From contig JAJUJI010000012.1 of the NCBI GenBank assembly GCA_029265405.1, positions 1 through 64,000 on the forward strand: DNA of 64,000 bases. Reading direction: 5' to 3'. Below, one piece after another: positions 34,509 through 42,973 of this stretch. The notes under the pieces were generated by a model. The model did no database searches. It was not told where the DNA came from and saw only the letters and a list, made by a program, of their open reading frames with translations. The stretch comes from Clostridiales bacterium. Lineage in GTDB: Bacteria > Bacillota > Clostridia > Oscillospirales > Oscillospiraceae. A program made the position numbers and the translations under genes. Position 1 is the first letter of the stretch. Every line of letters starts with the position of its first letter.

Positions 34509-35435
34509 ATGATCTATAACAATGTGCTTGAGGCCGTAGGCCATACCCCCATGATACGCCTTCAAAGGCTGCCGGACCCCGACGGGGCCGAGGTGCTCGT
34601 CAAATACGAGGGCCTCAATGTGGGCGGCTCCATAAAGACCCGCACGGCATACAACATGATATTGGCCGGAGAAAGGGACGGAACCATAACTCCGGACTCG
34701 ATAATAGTGGAGCCCACAAGCGGGAACCAGGGCATAGGCCTGGCGCTTGTGGGCGCGGTAAGGGGATACAGGACCATCATAATTATGCCCGATTCGGTCA
34801 GCAGCGAGAGGAAGCTCCTTGTCGAGCACTACGGCGCCGAGGTGATGCTGATTCACGACGAGGGCAATATAGGCGACTGCATACAGCGCTGCCTGGACGC
34901 CGCCCTCCGCATGGCCGAGGAAAACCCGAAGGTGGTCATACCCCAGCAGTTTAAAAACCCCAACAATCCCCTGGTCCACAAGCACCATACGGCGCTGGAG
35001 ATACTCGAGCAGGTGGCCGGGCCCATACACGGCTTCTGCTCGGGCGTCGGCACCGGAGGCACGCTGTCGGGCATAGGCGAGACGCTCAAGGCTCTGAACC
35101 CGGACATACTCATTTGGGCGGTGGAGCCCCAAAACGCCGCCATACTTGCCGGCGGCACCATAGGCACGCACCTCCAAATGGGCATAGGCGACGGCCTGAT
35201 ACCCGAGAACCTGAACGTGAACATTTATGACGACGTCTACATAGTGTCGGACGAGGAGGCCATAAAAACGGCTAAGGCCCTTGCCAAATACGAGGGCCTC
35301 ATGTGCGGCATATCCAGCGGCACCAACGTGGCCGCCGCCTTGCAGCTTGCCAAAAAGCTCGGGAAGGGCAAGACCGTCGTCACCATACTGCCCGACACGG
35401 CGGAAAGGTACTTCAGCACGCCCCTGTTTGGATGA
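34509..35435 (+). CDS. cysK: Cysteine synthase (O-acetylserine sulfhydrylase family)
   Basis: A 308-residue PLP enzyme making cysteine from O-acetylserine and sulfide. The PLP lysine is Lys43 in VGGSIKTRTAYNM; the substrate loop is EPTSGNQGIG; the phosphate-binding loop is SGVGTGGTLSG. The SIKTR form departs from the usual SVKDR and occurs in some clostridial members. The last 23 bases overlap the convergent murC gene. It may be partly read from rnf. No serine acetyltransferase gene is nearby. Confidence 0.9.
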   Translation: MIYNNVLEAVGHTPMIRLQRLPDPDGAEVLVKYEGLNVGGSIKTRTAYNMILAGERDGTITPDSIIVEPTSGNQGIGLALVGAVRGYRTIIIMPDSVSSERKLLVEHYGAEVMLIHDEGNIGDCIQRCLDAALRMAEENPKVVIPQQFKNPNNPLVHKHHTALEILEQVAGPIHGFCSGVGTGGTLSGIGETLKALNPDILIWAVEPQNAAILAGGTIGTHLQMGIGDGLIPENLNVNIYDDVYIVSDEEAIKTAKALAKYEGLMCGISSGTNVAAALQLAKKLGKGKTVVTILPDTAERYFSTPLFG

Positions 35436-36792
35436 TCTTTTCTCCCACCTTGTATATGTCGCCCGCCCCCACGGTGATAATCATATCGCCCGGGCGGGCT
35501 TCCTTTTCCAGCATAGCCGCCAGCCCGTCAAAATCGGGGCAGTAAACGGCACCCTCTATCCTGTCGGCCAGCTCTTTTGAGGATATCCCGACGGTGTTTT
35601 TTTCCCTGGCGGCGTAAATCTCCGCCAGATATACCTTGTCCGGCAGCCTCAGCTCGCTTATGAAGTCCTCCAGCAGGGCCTTTGTCCGCGAGTAGGTATG
35701 CGGCTGGAAAACGCAGATGATGCGGGCGTAGCCCATGCCCGCCGCGGTCTGGAGCAGGGCGCGGAGCTCCCTCGGATGGTGCGCGTAGTCGTCGTAGACG
35801 TCGGCGCCGTTGCAGCGGCCCTTGTATTCCAGCCTTCTTCCGGCCCCCCCGAAGGACTCGAGGCCGGCCCGGATATGCTCCGGCCCTACGCCCAGCTCGA
35901 GTGCGGCCGCCGCCGCCGCCAGGGCGTTGTATATGTTGTGCCTTCCCCCTATCCTCAGCTCCGCATGCGTCAGGAAAGCCCCCCTATGCAGCATGTCGCA
36001 GGAGGCCGTCCTGCCGAGGTCTACATTTACGGCCCTAATATCGGCCTTCCCGGAAAGCCCGAAGGTAACAACCCTTTTTGCCGTCCCCTCGAGGGCGGCC
36101 ATGGTGTTCTCGTCGTCAAGGTTCGCCACGACGCAGCCGGCATCCGGCACAAGCTCGGCGAATCTCCTGAACGAGCTTTTTATCTCGTCTATCCCGGTGA
36201 AAAAGTCCAGATGGTCCGCGTCCACGTTGAGTATCACCGCCACGGTCGGGGAAAAGCTGAGGAAGGAATTGCAGTATTCGCAGGCCTCCAGCACTATGTC
36301 CTCCCCCTCCCCGGTACGGCAGCCGGAGCCGATGAGCGGCAGGTAGCCGCCAATCATGACCGTGGGGTCGCGCCCGGCGGCCATGAGGATATGCGTAACC
36401 ATGGAGGTGGTCGTCGTCTTTCCGTGGGTGCCCGCCACGCACACGGCGTTTTTATATTTCATCATGATGGCGCCCCAGGCCTGGGTGCGCTCGAAAACGG
36501 GAACGCCAAGCTCCCTTGCCGCCATGACCTCGGGGTTAGAGTCCTTCGCGGCGGCGGTGCGCACCACAAAGTCCGCGCCTTTCACGTTCTCCGCCGAGTG
36601 CCCCAGATAAACCGGTATACCCTTATCCCTAAGGCGGTCCACCGCGGCGCTCTCCCGCTCGTCCGAACCCCTTATTTCAATGCCCGCGGCCTTTAGCGTT
36701 TCGGCCAGGGCCGACATGGAGACCCCTCCGATGCCCACCAGATGCCCCTTCATGCCCGGCTTCATATAGTTGAAGAAATCCGATACAGTCAT
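35413..36792 (-). CDS. murC: UDP-N-acetylmuramate--L-alanine ligase
   Basis: A 459-residue Mur ligase joining L-alanine to UDP-MurNAc in peptidoglycan synthesis. The N-terminal domain begins with the MurC-type GIGGVSMSALAE loop. The ATP-binding P-loop is VAGTHGKTTTTSMV, and YDDYAHHPREL is the C-terminal ligase motif. RBS AGAGGAAG precedes ATG 36792. It is divergent from the folate operon and converges on cysK. Outside the dcw cluster, stand-alone murC is common in Clostridia. Confidence 0.95.
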   Translation of the reverse strand: MTVSDFFNYMKPGMKGHLVGIGGVSMSALAETLKAAGIEIRGSDERESAAVDRLRDKGIPVYLGHSAENVKGADFVVRTAAAKDSNPEVMAARELGVPVFERTQAWGAIMMKYKNAVCVAGTHGKTTTTSMVTHILMAAGRDPTVMIGGYLPLIGSGCRTGEGEDIVLEACEYCNSFLSFSPTVAVILNVDADHLDFFTGIDEIKSSFRRFAELVPDAGCVVANLDDENTMAALEGTAKRVVTFGLSGKADIRAVNVDLGRTASCDMLHRGAFLTHAELRIGGRHNIYNALAAAAAALELGVGPEHIRAGLESFGGAGRRLEYKGRCNGADVYDDYAHHPRELRALLQTAAGMGYARIICVFQPHTYSRTKALLEDFISELRLPDKVYLAEIYAAREKNTVGISSKELADRIEGAVYCPDFDGLAAMLEKEARPGDMIITVGAGDIYKVGEKIIQTGAC

Positions 36793-36890
36793 ATTAGCTT
36801 CCTCTTATTTTTATCAAAAATACAGCCTCAATGAAGTATATTCCACTTCTCCCGCCATTACAATAAGCGGGCCGATTTTCCTTCTGCTTA

Positions 36891-36918
36891 TTGACAAAGC
36901 ATGAAACCGTGGTACAAT
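36891..36918 (+). promoter_or_regulatory. Promoter of the folate operon
   Basis: A perfect TTGACA (36891-36896) and TACAAT (36913-36918) are 16 bases apart. Transcription from about 36925 would begin just before the THF riboswitch. Confidence 0.8.
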
Positions 36919-36941
36919 TCTCGCAGACAATAAAATTCATG

Positions 36942-37046
36942 TCAGAGTAGGAACACGCGCATCAAGTGCCGGAGGATGGGAAGTCGCCTCCGGACGAAAA
37001 ATCCGAAATATGCTCGGGTTTGTGTTGCGTTTCCGCGTCCGCTGGC
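36942..37046 (+). promoter_or_regulatory. THF (tetrahydrofolate) riboswitch, class I
   Basis: In order, the sequence shows AGAGTAG, CGCG, CAAGTG, a GGAGG/CCTCC stem enclosing ATGGGA-x-GTCG, then ACGAA, and later TTGCGTTTCCGC. This is the conserved order of the THF-I aptamer. AACAC (36952-36956) pairs with GTGTT (37022-37026) as the outer helix. It lies between a sigma-A promoter and an intrinsic terminator and leads folC-folT-folC. Bound reduced folate should favour termination and lower expression. The identification is by eye. Confidence 0.88.
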
Positions 37047-37084
37047 ACAATATCAGGATTTGGCGCCCATAAAGGGCAATATTA

Positions 37085-37120
37085 CCCTCTTTTTGTGTTG
37101 GCAAAAGAGGGCGTTTTTAT
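37085..37120 (+). terminator. Riboswitch expression-platform terminator
   Basis: CCCTCTTTT (37085-37093) and AAAAGAGGG (37103-37111) form a stem followed by CGTTTTTATTT. It lies between the THF aptamer and the folC start at 37257, as expected for transcription attenuation. Confidence 0.85.
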
Positions 37121-37256
37121 TTCACGAAAATTGCCTGAAAAAGGCAAAAATTTATATCCGGCGGGCCGCTCGCCTAAAAGCGGCAGCCGCGGAGCGAGCC
37201 GAGGGTCTGCCCTCCGGGCGTCCCTCCTCGTTGGCTCTGCGGCGCAGGGAGCTAAT

Positions 37257-38549
37257 ATGTTCACCTATCAGGAAGCGCTCGATTACATCCTCGGCACACC
37301 CAACCCCGGCTCCGTATACGAGAGGAACGTGATAAACACCCTGCTGAAGGAGCTTGGAGAGCCGCAAAAGGGCATGAAGTACGTCCATATAGCGGGCACC
37401 AACGGGAAGGGCTCCACCTCGGCCTTCATGGCCTCTATACTGCGCTGCGCCGGCTACCGGACGGGCCTGTATACCTCGCCCTATATACAGCGCTTCAACG
37501 AGCGCATACAGGTAAACGGCGTGGAGATACCCGACGAGGCCGTGGCGGAAATCACCACCGAAATAGCGGCGGCAGCCGAGCGCGTGCAGGCCCAGGGATA
37601 TCGCCGGCCCACAATATTCGAGCTGATAACCGCCCTTGGCTTTGTCTGGTTCAGCCGCAGCAGGTGCGACATAGTTGTTCTTGAGGTGGGCATGGGCGGC
37701 AGGCTGGACGCGACAAACGCGATAGACGAGGCAGAGGTTTCCATAATCACAAACATAGGCTTCGACCATATGGAGTTTTTGGGCAATACCCTGCCTCTGA
37801 TAGCGCGCGAAAAAGCCGGCATAATAAAGCGGGGCGGCACGGTTGTGCTGTACGGCCAGAGCGAGGAGGTGGAAGCCGTTTTCAGGGCCGTCTGCGAGGA
37901 GAAAAACGCGGTCCTGCTGCGCTCCGACAGCTCCCTGGCGGTAATAAGGGAGTATGGGCTGGACGGCACTACGTTTGATTTCGGCTCACACAAGGGCCTT
38001 AAGATATCGCTGCTTGGCCGCTACCAGGCGCGCAACGCCTGCACCGCCGTCACGGCCGCCGAGGCTCTGCGGGGAAAGGGCTGGGCTGTCACCGAAAAGG
38101 CCCTGCGGGAGGGCCTTGAAAAGGCGCACTGGCCCGGAAGGCTTGAGCTGCTGCGGCGCGACCCCGTCGTCATAGTCGACGGGGCCCACAATCCGCAGGG
38201 CGCGGAGGCGCTGATGGAGGCAATGGGCCTGCTGTTTCCGGGCAAAAAGCTCAACATCGTAGTCGGCGTTCTGGCCGACAAGGACTACGCCTCCAGCATA
38301 GACATAGCCGCGCCCTTTGCGAAAAAGTTCTACGCCGTGACGCCTCCCAGCTACCGCGCCCTGGCCTCGGAGCGCCTTGCCGACGAAATACAACGCCATG
38401 GCGGCGTGCCCGTAAAGTCCTTCGGGAGCATACCCGCCGCTCTTCAAGCCGCGCTGAACGAGTCTGAAAGCGACGACGTTGTCTGCATCTTCGGCTCCCT
38501 TTACCAGGTGGGCGAGGTGCGCTCGTATTTCGGGAGGAGCTCGTTTTGA
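37257..38549 (+). CDS. folC: Folylpolyglutamate synthase / dihydrofolate synthase, copy 1
   Basis: A 430-residue Mur-ligase-fold enzyme that adds glutamates to folates (and dihydropteroate in bifunctional forms). The P-loop is HIAGTNGKGSTSAFMA. The folate/Mg region contains SPYIQRFNERIQ, and the C-terminal domain holds VDGAHNPQGAEAL. ATG 37257 has AGGGAG upstream; the frame is open to 36966, but that would be translated through the riboswitch and terminator and is rejected. It is the first gene after the THF riboswitch and its stop overlaps the folT start (TTGA). Confidence 0.93.
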   Translation: MFTYQEALDYILGTPNPGSVYERNVINTLLKELGEPQKGMKYVHIAGTNGKGSTSAFMASILRCAGYRTGLYTSPYIQRFNERIQVNGVEIPDEAVAEITTEIAAAAERVQAQGYRRPTIFELITALGFVWFSRSRCDIVVLEVGMGGRLDATNAIDEAEVSIITNIGFDHMEFLGNTLPLIAREKAGIIKRGGTVVLYGQSEEVEAVFRAVCEEKNAVLLRSDSSLAVIREYGLDGTTFDFGSHKGLKISLLGRYQARNACTAVTAAEALRGKGWAVTEKALREGLEKAHWPGRLELLRRDPVVIVDGAHNPQGAEALMEAMGLLFPGKKLNIVVGVLADKDYASSIDIAAPFAKKFYAVTPPSYRALASERLADEIQRHGGVPVKSFGSIPAALQAALNESESDDVVCIFGSLYQVGEVRSYFGRSSF

Positions 38550-39100
38550 AGGGCAAGACAACTTTTATTGAGGATATTAAAGTATTCGGCAAAGCCCGCG
38601 CGCTGACCCTTTCCGCCATGCTTGCGGCGATGAGCGTCGTCATCGGCATCGTCTGCAAAAATTTTCTCACCTATATCTACTACAGGATAACCTTTGAAAA
38701 CCTTCCGGTCATTTTTGCCGGCATCCTGTTCGGGCCCTTTGTCGGCGCCGTTGTCGGGGTATGCGCGGACGCGGTAAGCTGCCTGGCCTCCTCGAATCCG
38801 AGCATCAACCCTGTCATATCGCTGGGGGCGCTTCTGGTCGGCTTTACCTCTGGTCTTGTTTCCCACCACATTAGCTTCAAAAGCGAAACCGCGAGGCTCG
38901 TTGCCTCCGTGGCCATGGCGCACCTTATAGGGCAGGTCATAGTAAAGTCAATAGGCAAAATGCTCTGGTACGGCATGCCCTGGTGGGGCGCCTTCATAGG
39001 GCTTGGCATCTCCGCTTTTGTGGGAACTCTAGAATTTTTTGCCATAAGGCTGCTTCTGGACAATCCCGGTATAAAAAAAGAGCTTGACAAATTTATCTGA
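38546..39100 (+). CDS. folT: Folate ECF transporter S component
   Basis: A 184-residue membrane protein with five to six helices that captures folate and docks to a shared ECF energising module (EcfA-A'-T), not encoded here. Family motifs are YRITFENLPVIFAGILFGP and SINPVISLGALLVG, close to the NPxxxLG folate-binding signature. The TTG start overlaps the folC stop and has GGGAGG upstream. Control by the THF riboswitch supports folate as ligand. Confidence 0.9.
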   Translation: MKGKTTFIEDIKVFGKARALTLSAMLAAMSVVIGIVCKNFLTYIYYRITFENLPVIFAGILFGPFVGAVVGVCADAVSCLASSNPSINPVISLGALLVGFTSGLVSHHISFKSETARLVASVAMAHLIGQVIVKSIGKMLWYGMPWWGAFIGLGISAFVGTLEFFAIRLLLDNPGIKKELDKFI

Positions 39101-39136
39101 GCCGCCCCGATCGGCGGCCCATGGAGAATATGAGAA

Positions 39137-40444
39137 ATGAGCAATGAATACGTCCCCGCTTTTTTGCGCGACCCGAGGTGGAAGGGGAGCAAGCCCGGCC
39201 TTGAGAGGATAGGCGCGCTGCTTGGCTCTCTGGGAAACCCGGAAAAAGATATGAAATTTGTGCACGTGGTCGGCACCAACGGAAAAGGCTCCACCTGCGC
39301 CTGCATATCCTCATGCCTGACAAAGGCCGGTTACCGAACCGGCCTGTACATCTCGCCTTACGTCCTCGGCTTCAACGAGCAGATGCAGGTGGACGGGCGT
39401 CACATTTCAGACTCCGAGCTTGACGAGCTGGCAGAAGCGGTAAAGCCCCATGCCGAGGCTATGCCCGACCCGCCGACGGAGTTCGAGCTTACCACGGCGA
39501 TGGCCCTGCTGCATTTCAGGCGCAAGGGCTGCGACATAGCGGTGCTGGAGGCCGGCATGGGCGGGGCCGAGGACGCCACCAACATAATAGGCGCGCCCGA
39601 GGTGGCCGTAGTTTGCGCCATAAGCTACGACCACTGCCAGTGGCTGGGCGGCACACTCGCCGAAATCGCCGAAGCGAAGTCCGGAGTAATTAAGAGGGGC
39701 TGCGACGCGGCCGTATACGGCAGCGGCCCGGAGGCCGACGAGGTTGTGGCAAAAAAATGCGCCGAAGCCGGAGCCCGCATCCGCAAGCCCGACTTCAGCC
39801 TTCTCAATATCAAGGAAACCGGCCTTGAGGGCTGCGTATTCGACTACGGCGGCATGAAGGACCTAAGGCTGCCGCTCGCCGGAAGCTACCAGCCCAAAAA
39901 CGCGGCGCTGGCCATAACCGCGCTAGGCCTGCTGCGGGACAGGGGCTGGAATATAACGGATGAAAACATAGCCGACGGGCTGGCTTCAGTCCGCTGGCCG
40001 GGCAGGTATGAGGTTATTAGCAAAAAGCCCGTCGTAATACTGGACGGCTCGCACAATCCCCACGGCATGGAAGCTACGGCCGAGAGCCTGAAAAAGCACT
40101 TCGGGGACAAAAAGCTGATATTTGTCATCGGAGTGATGGCGGACAAGGACGTGGGCGGCATGCTGAAGTCCATCCTGCCCCTGGCCGAGAGGTTTTTTGC
40201 CGTCGAGCCTCCGAACACCCGCGCGATGAAGGCCGAAAGGCTTGCCGAGCTCATTTCGTCTGCCGGCGGGAACAGGATACCCGCGCATGCCTGCGCCACC
40301 GTCAGCGAGGGCGTCGAGGCTGCGCTTAACGCCGCCGGCCCGGAGGGCGCGGTGGTCGCCATAGGCTCCCTTTACTTTTCCGCCGAGATAAGAAGCGCCG
40401 TCGAAGAGGCCGCTGCGCGCCGGGCTTTGCCGAGCGCGAACTGA
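39137..40444 (+). CDS. folC: Folylpolyglutamate synthase / dihydrofolate synthase, copy 2
   Basis: A 435-residue second FolC paralogue in the same operon. It has the P-loop VVGTNGKGSTCACIS, ISPYVLGFNEQMQ, and LDGSHNPHGMEAT at the C-terminal domain. Differences from copy 1 in the folate loop and in MADKD versus LADKD regions suggest divergence, perhaps one copy favouring dihydropteroate and the other polyglutamylation. The sequence alone does not settle this. It starts 36 bases after folT and ends eight bases before the convergent small membrane-protein gene. Confidence 0.92.
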   Translation: MSNEYVPAFLRDPRWKGSKPGLERIGALLGSLGNPEKDMKFVHVVGTNGKGSTCACISSCLTKAGYRTGLYISPYVLGFNEQMQVDGRHISDSELDELAEAVKPHAEAMPDPPTEFELTTAMALLHFRRKGCDIAVLEAGMGGAEDATNIIGAPEVAVVCAISYDHCQWLGGTLAEIAEAKSGVIKRGCDAAVYGSGPEADEVVAKKCAEAGARIRKPDFSLLNIKETGLEGCVFDYGGMKDLRLPLAGSYQPKNAALAITALGLLRDRGWNITDENIADGLASVRWPGRYEVISKKPVVILDGSHNPHGMEATAESLKKHFGDKKLIFVIGVMADKDVGGMLKSILPLAERFFAVEPPNTRAMKAERLAELISSAGGNRIPAHACATVSEGVEAALNAAGPEGAVVAIGSLYFSAEIRSAVEEAAARRALPSAN

Positions 40445-40451
40445 AGGCCCT

Positions 40452-40853
40452 TTACCGCCCGACCGGCGGCTGCCTGAAGAATCTTTCTTTTACTCGCTCG
40501 CACAGCCGCACGACCGGAATGCAAAGCAAAAACCACTGGGCGAAAAACAGCGGGCAAATCTGGCCCATAAGGTTGAAGCGGTGATGGGAGTAGCTCCATA
40601 CGTTCCAGCCCAGCAGGATGTTTACTATCCCGCCGGCCACGAACTCTACGGCGCTGATTATGAACGCTCCCATCACCCATTTTTGCCATCGCCTGGCCTT
40701 TATTTTATTGCTGGCCAGATAGATGAGCAGCAGGGCAAGCCCTCCGGCAAGCGTCATTGTCCAGTGGGTATGCCCGCGGTATATTATCTCAAGCAGGCCG
40801 TAGCCCGCTCCTCCCCCGACGAATACGGAGAGGTATTCCGCCGTTTTCTTCAT
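40452..40853 (-). CDS. Small four-to-five-helix membrane protein (ABC_trans_CmpB / DUF1113-like)
   Basis: A 133-residue integral membrane protein. It has hydrophobic segments at about residues 5-22, 32-48, 60-80 and 92-115, with conserved patterns GYGLLEIIYRGHTHWTM and FVAGGIVNILLGWNVWSYS. These resemble the putative ABC-transporter type IV family (PF06541), common in Clostridia as small or fused proteins of unknown role. It is monocistronic, convergent with folC copy 2 and next to the TraB/GumN gene. No ATPase partner is seen. Confidence 0.7.
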   Translation of the reverse strand: MKKTAEYLSVFVGGGAGYGLLEIIYRGHTHWTMTLAGGLALLLIYLASNKIKARRWQKWVMGAFIISAVEFVAGGIVNILLGWNVWSYSHHRFNLMGQICPLFFAQWFLLCIPVVRLCERVKERFFRQPPVGR

Positions 40854-40969
40854 AGCCTTAGTATAGGCCGGCTTTATTTTTTTATGCGCTTATGCGGAAT
40901 TTTTGTCAATATTAGGGAAAGCGCCGCTCCCCTCCTGCTTCCGAGGAACTCGAGCGGTTATTGAGATTG

Positions 40970-41008
40970 AAAAAACGAACGGGCAAGCCGGCTAAGCTCT
41001 TGCTTGCC
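40970..41008 (-). terminator. Terminator of the TraB/GumN gene
   Basis: On the minus strand GGCAAGC and GCTTGCC form a stem followed by CGTTCGTTTTTTC. It starts 14 bases after the stop at 41022. Confidence 0.8.
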
Positions 41009-41021
41009 TGACGCATCGGGC

Positions 41022-42434
41022 TCAATAATAAACCCGCTCCACATTATATCCGTCGGCGGCAAGGCCGGATATTATCCCATCCTCACCCAGCAGGTGGGCG
41101 ATGCCGACGAGGAAAAATACCTTCTTGTCCCCGGCCAGATATTCCTCGGCCTTTGCCAGCATGGTTTTGTTGCGCTGCGTCAACACTATGTCGTTGAATT
41201 GCCTGTCCATTTCTATCAGCCTCGTCTTTTCCTCCTCCGTATATCCGGCAAGGACAGGGTCGTCGGGATCGTAGTCGTCGTAAAGCAGCCCGGAAAGCGC
41301 CGCCTCGTCGCCGCTGAAATAGGCCGAGTACAGGTCTTTGGCCAGGCTGCTCCCTTCCTTATATTTGTCGATGGATGCCGAGATGTACAGATCCCAGAGC
41401 TCGTCAGGAGCTTTTTTCAGCATGTCGAGCTGGAACTGCTGGCTTTCCATGGAAAGCACCTCCTTGCCTGTGGCGTGGGCAAGGCTGGCAAAGTACATGT
41501 CCACCCCGTAGGCCGTATCAAGCCCCAGCAGCTTGTAGACCGCCTGGTCTATAATGCTGCTCCACCCCGAAGCCTGCAAATAATCGTACATGGAATTGTA
41601 CAAACCCTGCTCCGTCAGAAACGCCACGGCCTTATCATAGGTTTCGCGGCTGATATGGTCGGTAATCTTCGTGCCGTCCTGATACATCAGCTCCATTTGA
41701 GCCTGCATGTAGAGATTGAAGTCCAGGGCAGCGTCCACGATGTCATACTCAAGCGCCAGCGCGTCGCAGCTGTCGAAGGCGTCCGTTACCGTCCTCGGCA
41801 GCCCGTAAAGGGAAGCGTCCGCCGCGTGCATGGAGCCCATGAGATACATGGCCGCCCCGCCCTCAGGCGGCGTGACCTTCCAAAGCATAGGCCTGGCGGA
41901 GCTTTCCGTTTCATAGGTGAGCTTGCTCAGGGGCGAATAATAGTTCATCAGGAGCGATACGAGCTGCTCTCCCTCTCCGAAAAGCGCCGTCACGGCGACT
42001 CCGTTTTTTTCAAACTCGCAAAAAACGGTGGAGTATGAATAGACGCTGTAGGGCCTTGTATATGCCCGCGCCTCGTCGAGCCTTACAAAGGCGCCGCAAT
42101 TTTCAATTGTGGATTCCCACATCTGCCCGAGAGTTTGGGCGTCTATCTGCGCGGCCAGCATGGGGCCGAACTTATCTGCGCAGCCCTCGTAATCGCCGCC
42201 GACAAGCATCATCGCAAAGTCGCTGGCCGCTTTTATGTAGTCCGGAGCCTGTTCCTCGGCTTCCGAGTCCGGCCCGGAGGAAGCGGAAGGCTCGCCCGCG
42301 TCCGACGGCAGCTCCGTGCCCGCTGACGAAACGCCCGCGGAATCGGCCTTAGCCTCGACGGGCTCGGCATTCCGGCAGGCGGGCAAAATAAAAATCAGCG
42401 CTAGACAAAGTAAGGCGCTTATTATTCTTTTCAT
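41022..42434 (-). CDS. Lipoprotein with DUF3887-like and TraB/GumN domains
   Basis: A 470-residue exported lipoprotein. Residues 1-20 are a signal ending in a lipobox (LPAC), followed by a Ser/Glu/Pro linker. Residues of about 65-165 resemble DUF3887 (FAMMLVGGDYEGCADKFGPML), a small domain found in secreted hydrolases. The C-terminal part is TraB/GumN-like: MYLMGSMHAADASLYGLP, ALALEYDIVDAA and the ending FFLVGIAHLLGEDGII, with the conserved GxxH, E and GxxH that make up the putative metallopeptidase site. It probably acts at the cell surface; the substrate is unknown. It has its own terminator. Confidence 0.85.
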   Translation of the reverse strand: MKRIISALLCLALIFILPACRNAEPVEAKADSAGVSSAGTELPSDAGEPSASSGPDSEAEEQAPDYIKAASDFAMMLVGGDYEGCADKFGPMLAAQIDAQTLGQMWESTIENCGAFVRLDEARAYTRPYSVYSYSTVFCEFEKNGVAVTALFGEGEQLVSLLMNYYSPLSKLTYETESSARPMLWKVTPPEGGAAMYLMGSMHAADASLYGLPRTVTDAFDSCDALALEYDIVDAALDFNLYMQAQMELMYQDGTKITDHISRETYDKAVAFLTEQGLYNSMYDYLQASGWSSIIDQAVYKLLGLDTAYGVDMYFASLAHATGKEVLSMESQQFQLDMLKKAPDELWDLYISASIDKYKEGSSLAKDLYSAYFSGDEAALSGLLYDDYDPDDPVLAGYTEEEKTRLIEMDRQFNDIVLTQRNKTMLAKAEEYLAGDKKVFFLVGIAHLLGEDGIISGLAADGYNVERVYY

Positions 42435-42534
42435 GGATCTCCCTCGATTTTTACCAAAATTAGCGCAACGATTTCAAAAATGCTAGCACTTATTTGCTCT
42501 TTTGTCAATAAAAACCAAACTAAGGCCGCAAACA

Positions 42535-42574
42535 GCGCCCGCCTGAAAACGCCAAAGCGTTTTCAGGCGGGCGC
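42535..42574 (-). terminator. Perfect 18-bp hairpin after the small Cys-rich gene
   Basis: GCGCCCGCCTGAAAACGC and its exact reverse complement flank a four-base CAAA loop. It lies 33 bases past the minus-strand stop at 42608. Neither side has a clear T-run (minus: TGTTTGCGG), so it could also be a repeat element or an mRNA 3'-end stabiliser. Confidence 0.5.
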
Positions 42575-42607
42575 GGGTCCGCTTAAGGGGTTTTGAACAA
42601 CTATATG

Positions 42608-42883
42608 CTATTGATTTGCCTTATAAGCGGCATGGTGCTGCTTCAGCTCCTCAAACAGCTCCCTTTCGCAGGTCGGAAGCTGCTTCAGGCACATTTCGTA
42701 CACGACGCACTTGCGGCAGTCGCCGAAGTTTGGGCATTTGGCATTCCAGCAATCGCATTCAAACTTGTCCGCTTCACGGGCGCTCGCCATTGCCGTGCGC
42801 ATTTCCCCGAAAGCAACTTTCGGCGGATTGTCTCTCCATTTGAATTTGTTCGGCTGTGCCAATATGTTTTTTTCGTCCGGCAT
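42608..42883 (-). CDS. Seven-cysteine small protein A
   Basis: A 91-residue cytoplasmic-looking protein of unknown function, with no signal peptide. The core carries seven cysteines spaced C-x-C-x4-C-x5-C-x2-C-x5-C-x6-C (CDCWNAKCPNFGDCRKC and on), suggesting a zinc- or iron-sulfur-binding fold. ATG 42883 is chosen for its GGAG eight bases upstream. A paralogue with the same spacing lies immediately upstream (42974-43486). Similar Cys-rich small proteins occur in Clostridia, but I do not recognise an established function. Confidence 0.7.
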   Translation of the reverse strand: MPDEKNILAQPNKFKWRDNPPKVAFGEMRTAMASAREADKFECDCWNAKCPNFGDCRKCVVYEMCLKQLPTCERELFEELKQHHAAYKANQ

Positions 42884-42973
42884 TTTGTCGGCTCCTTTCA
42901 TCATTTTCATAGAAAACCCGGAAACGCCTGTTCATGCCCGCCGCGCTTTAGCGGAACGCTTGCCAAATGCGCG

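Noticed and set aside
36966-37256. Upstream extension of folC to 36966
   Set aside because: It would be translated through the THF riboswitch and its terminator, and adds no conserved sequence; the ATG at 37257 has a ribosome site and begins the normal FolC N-terminus.
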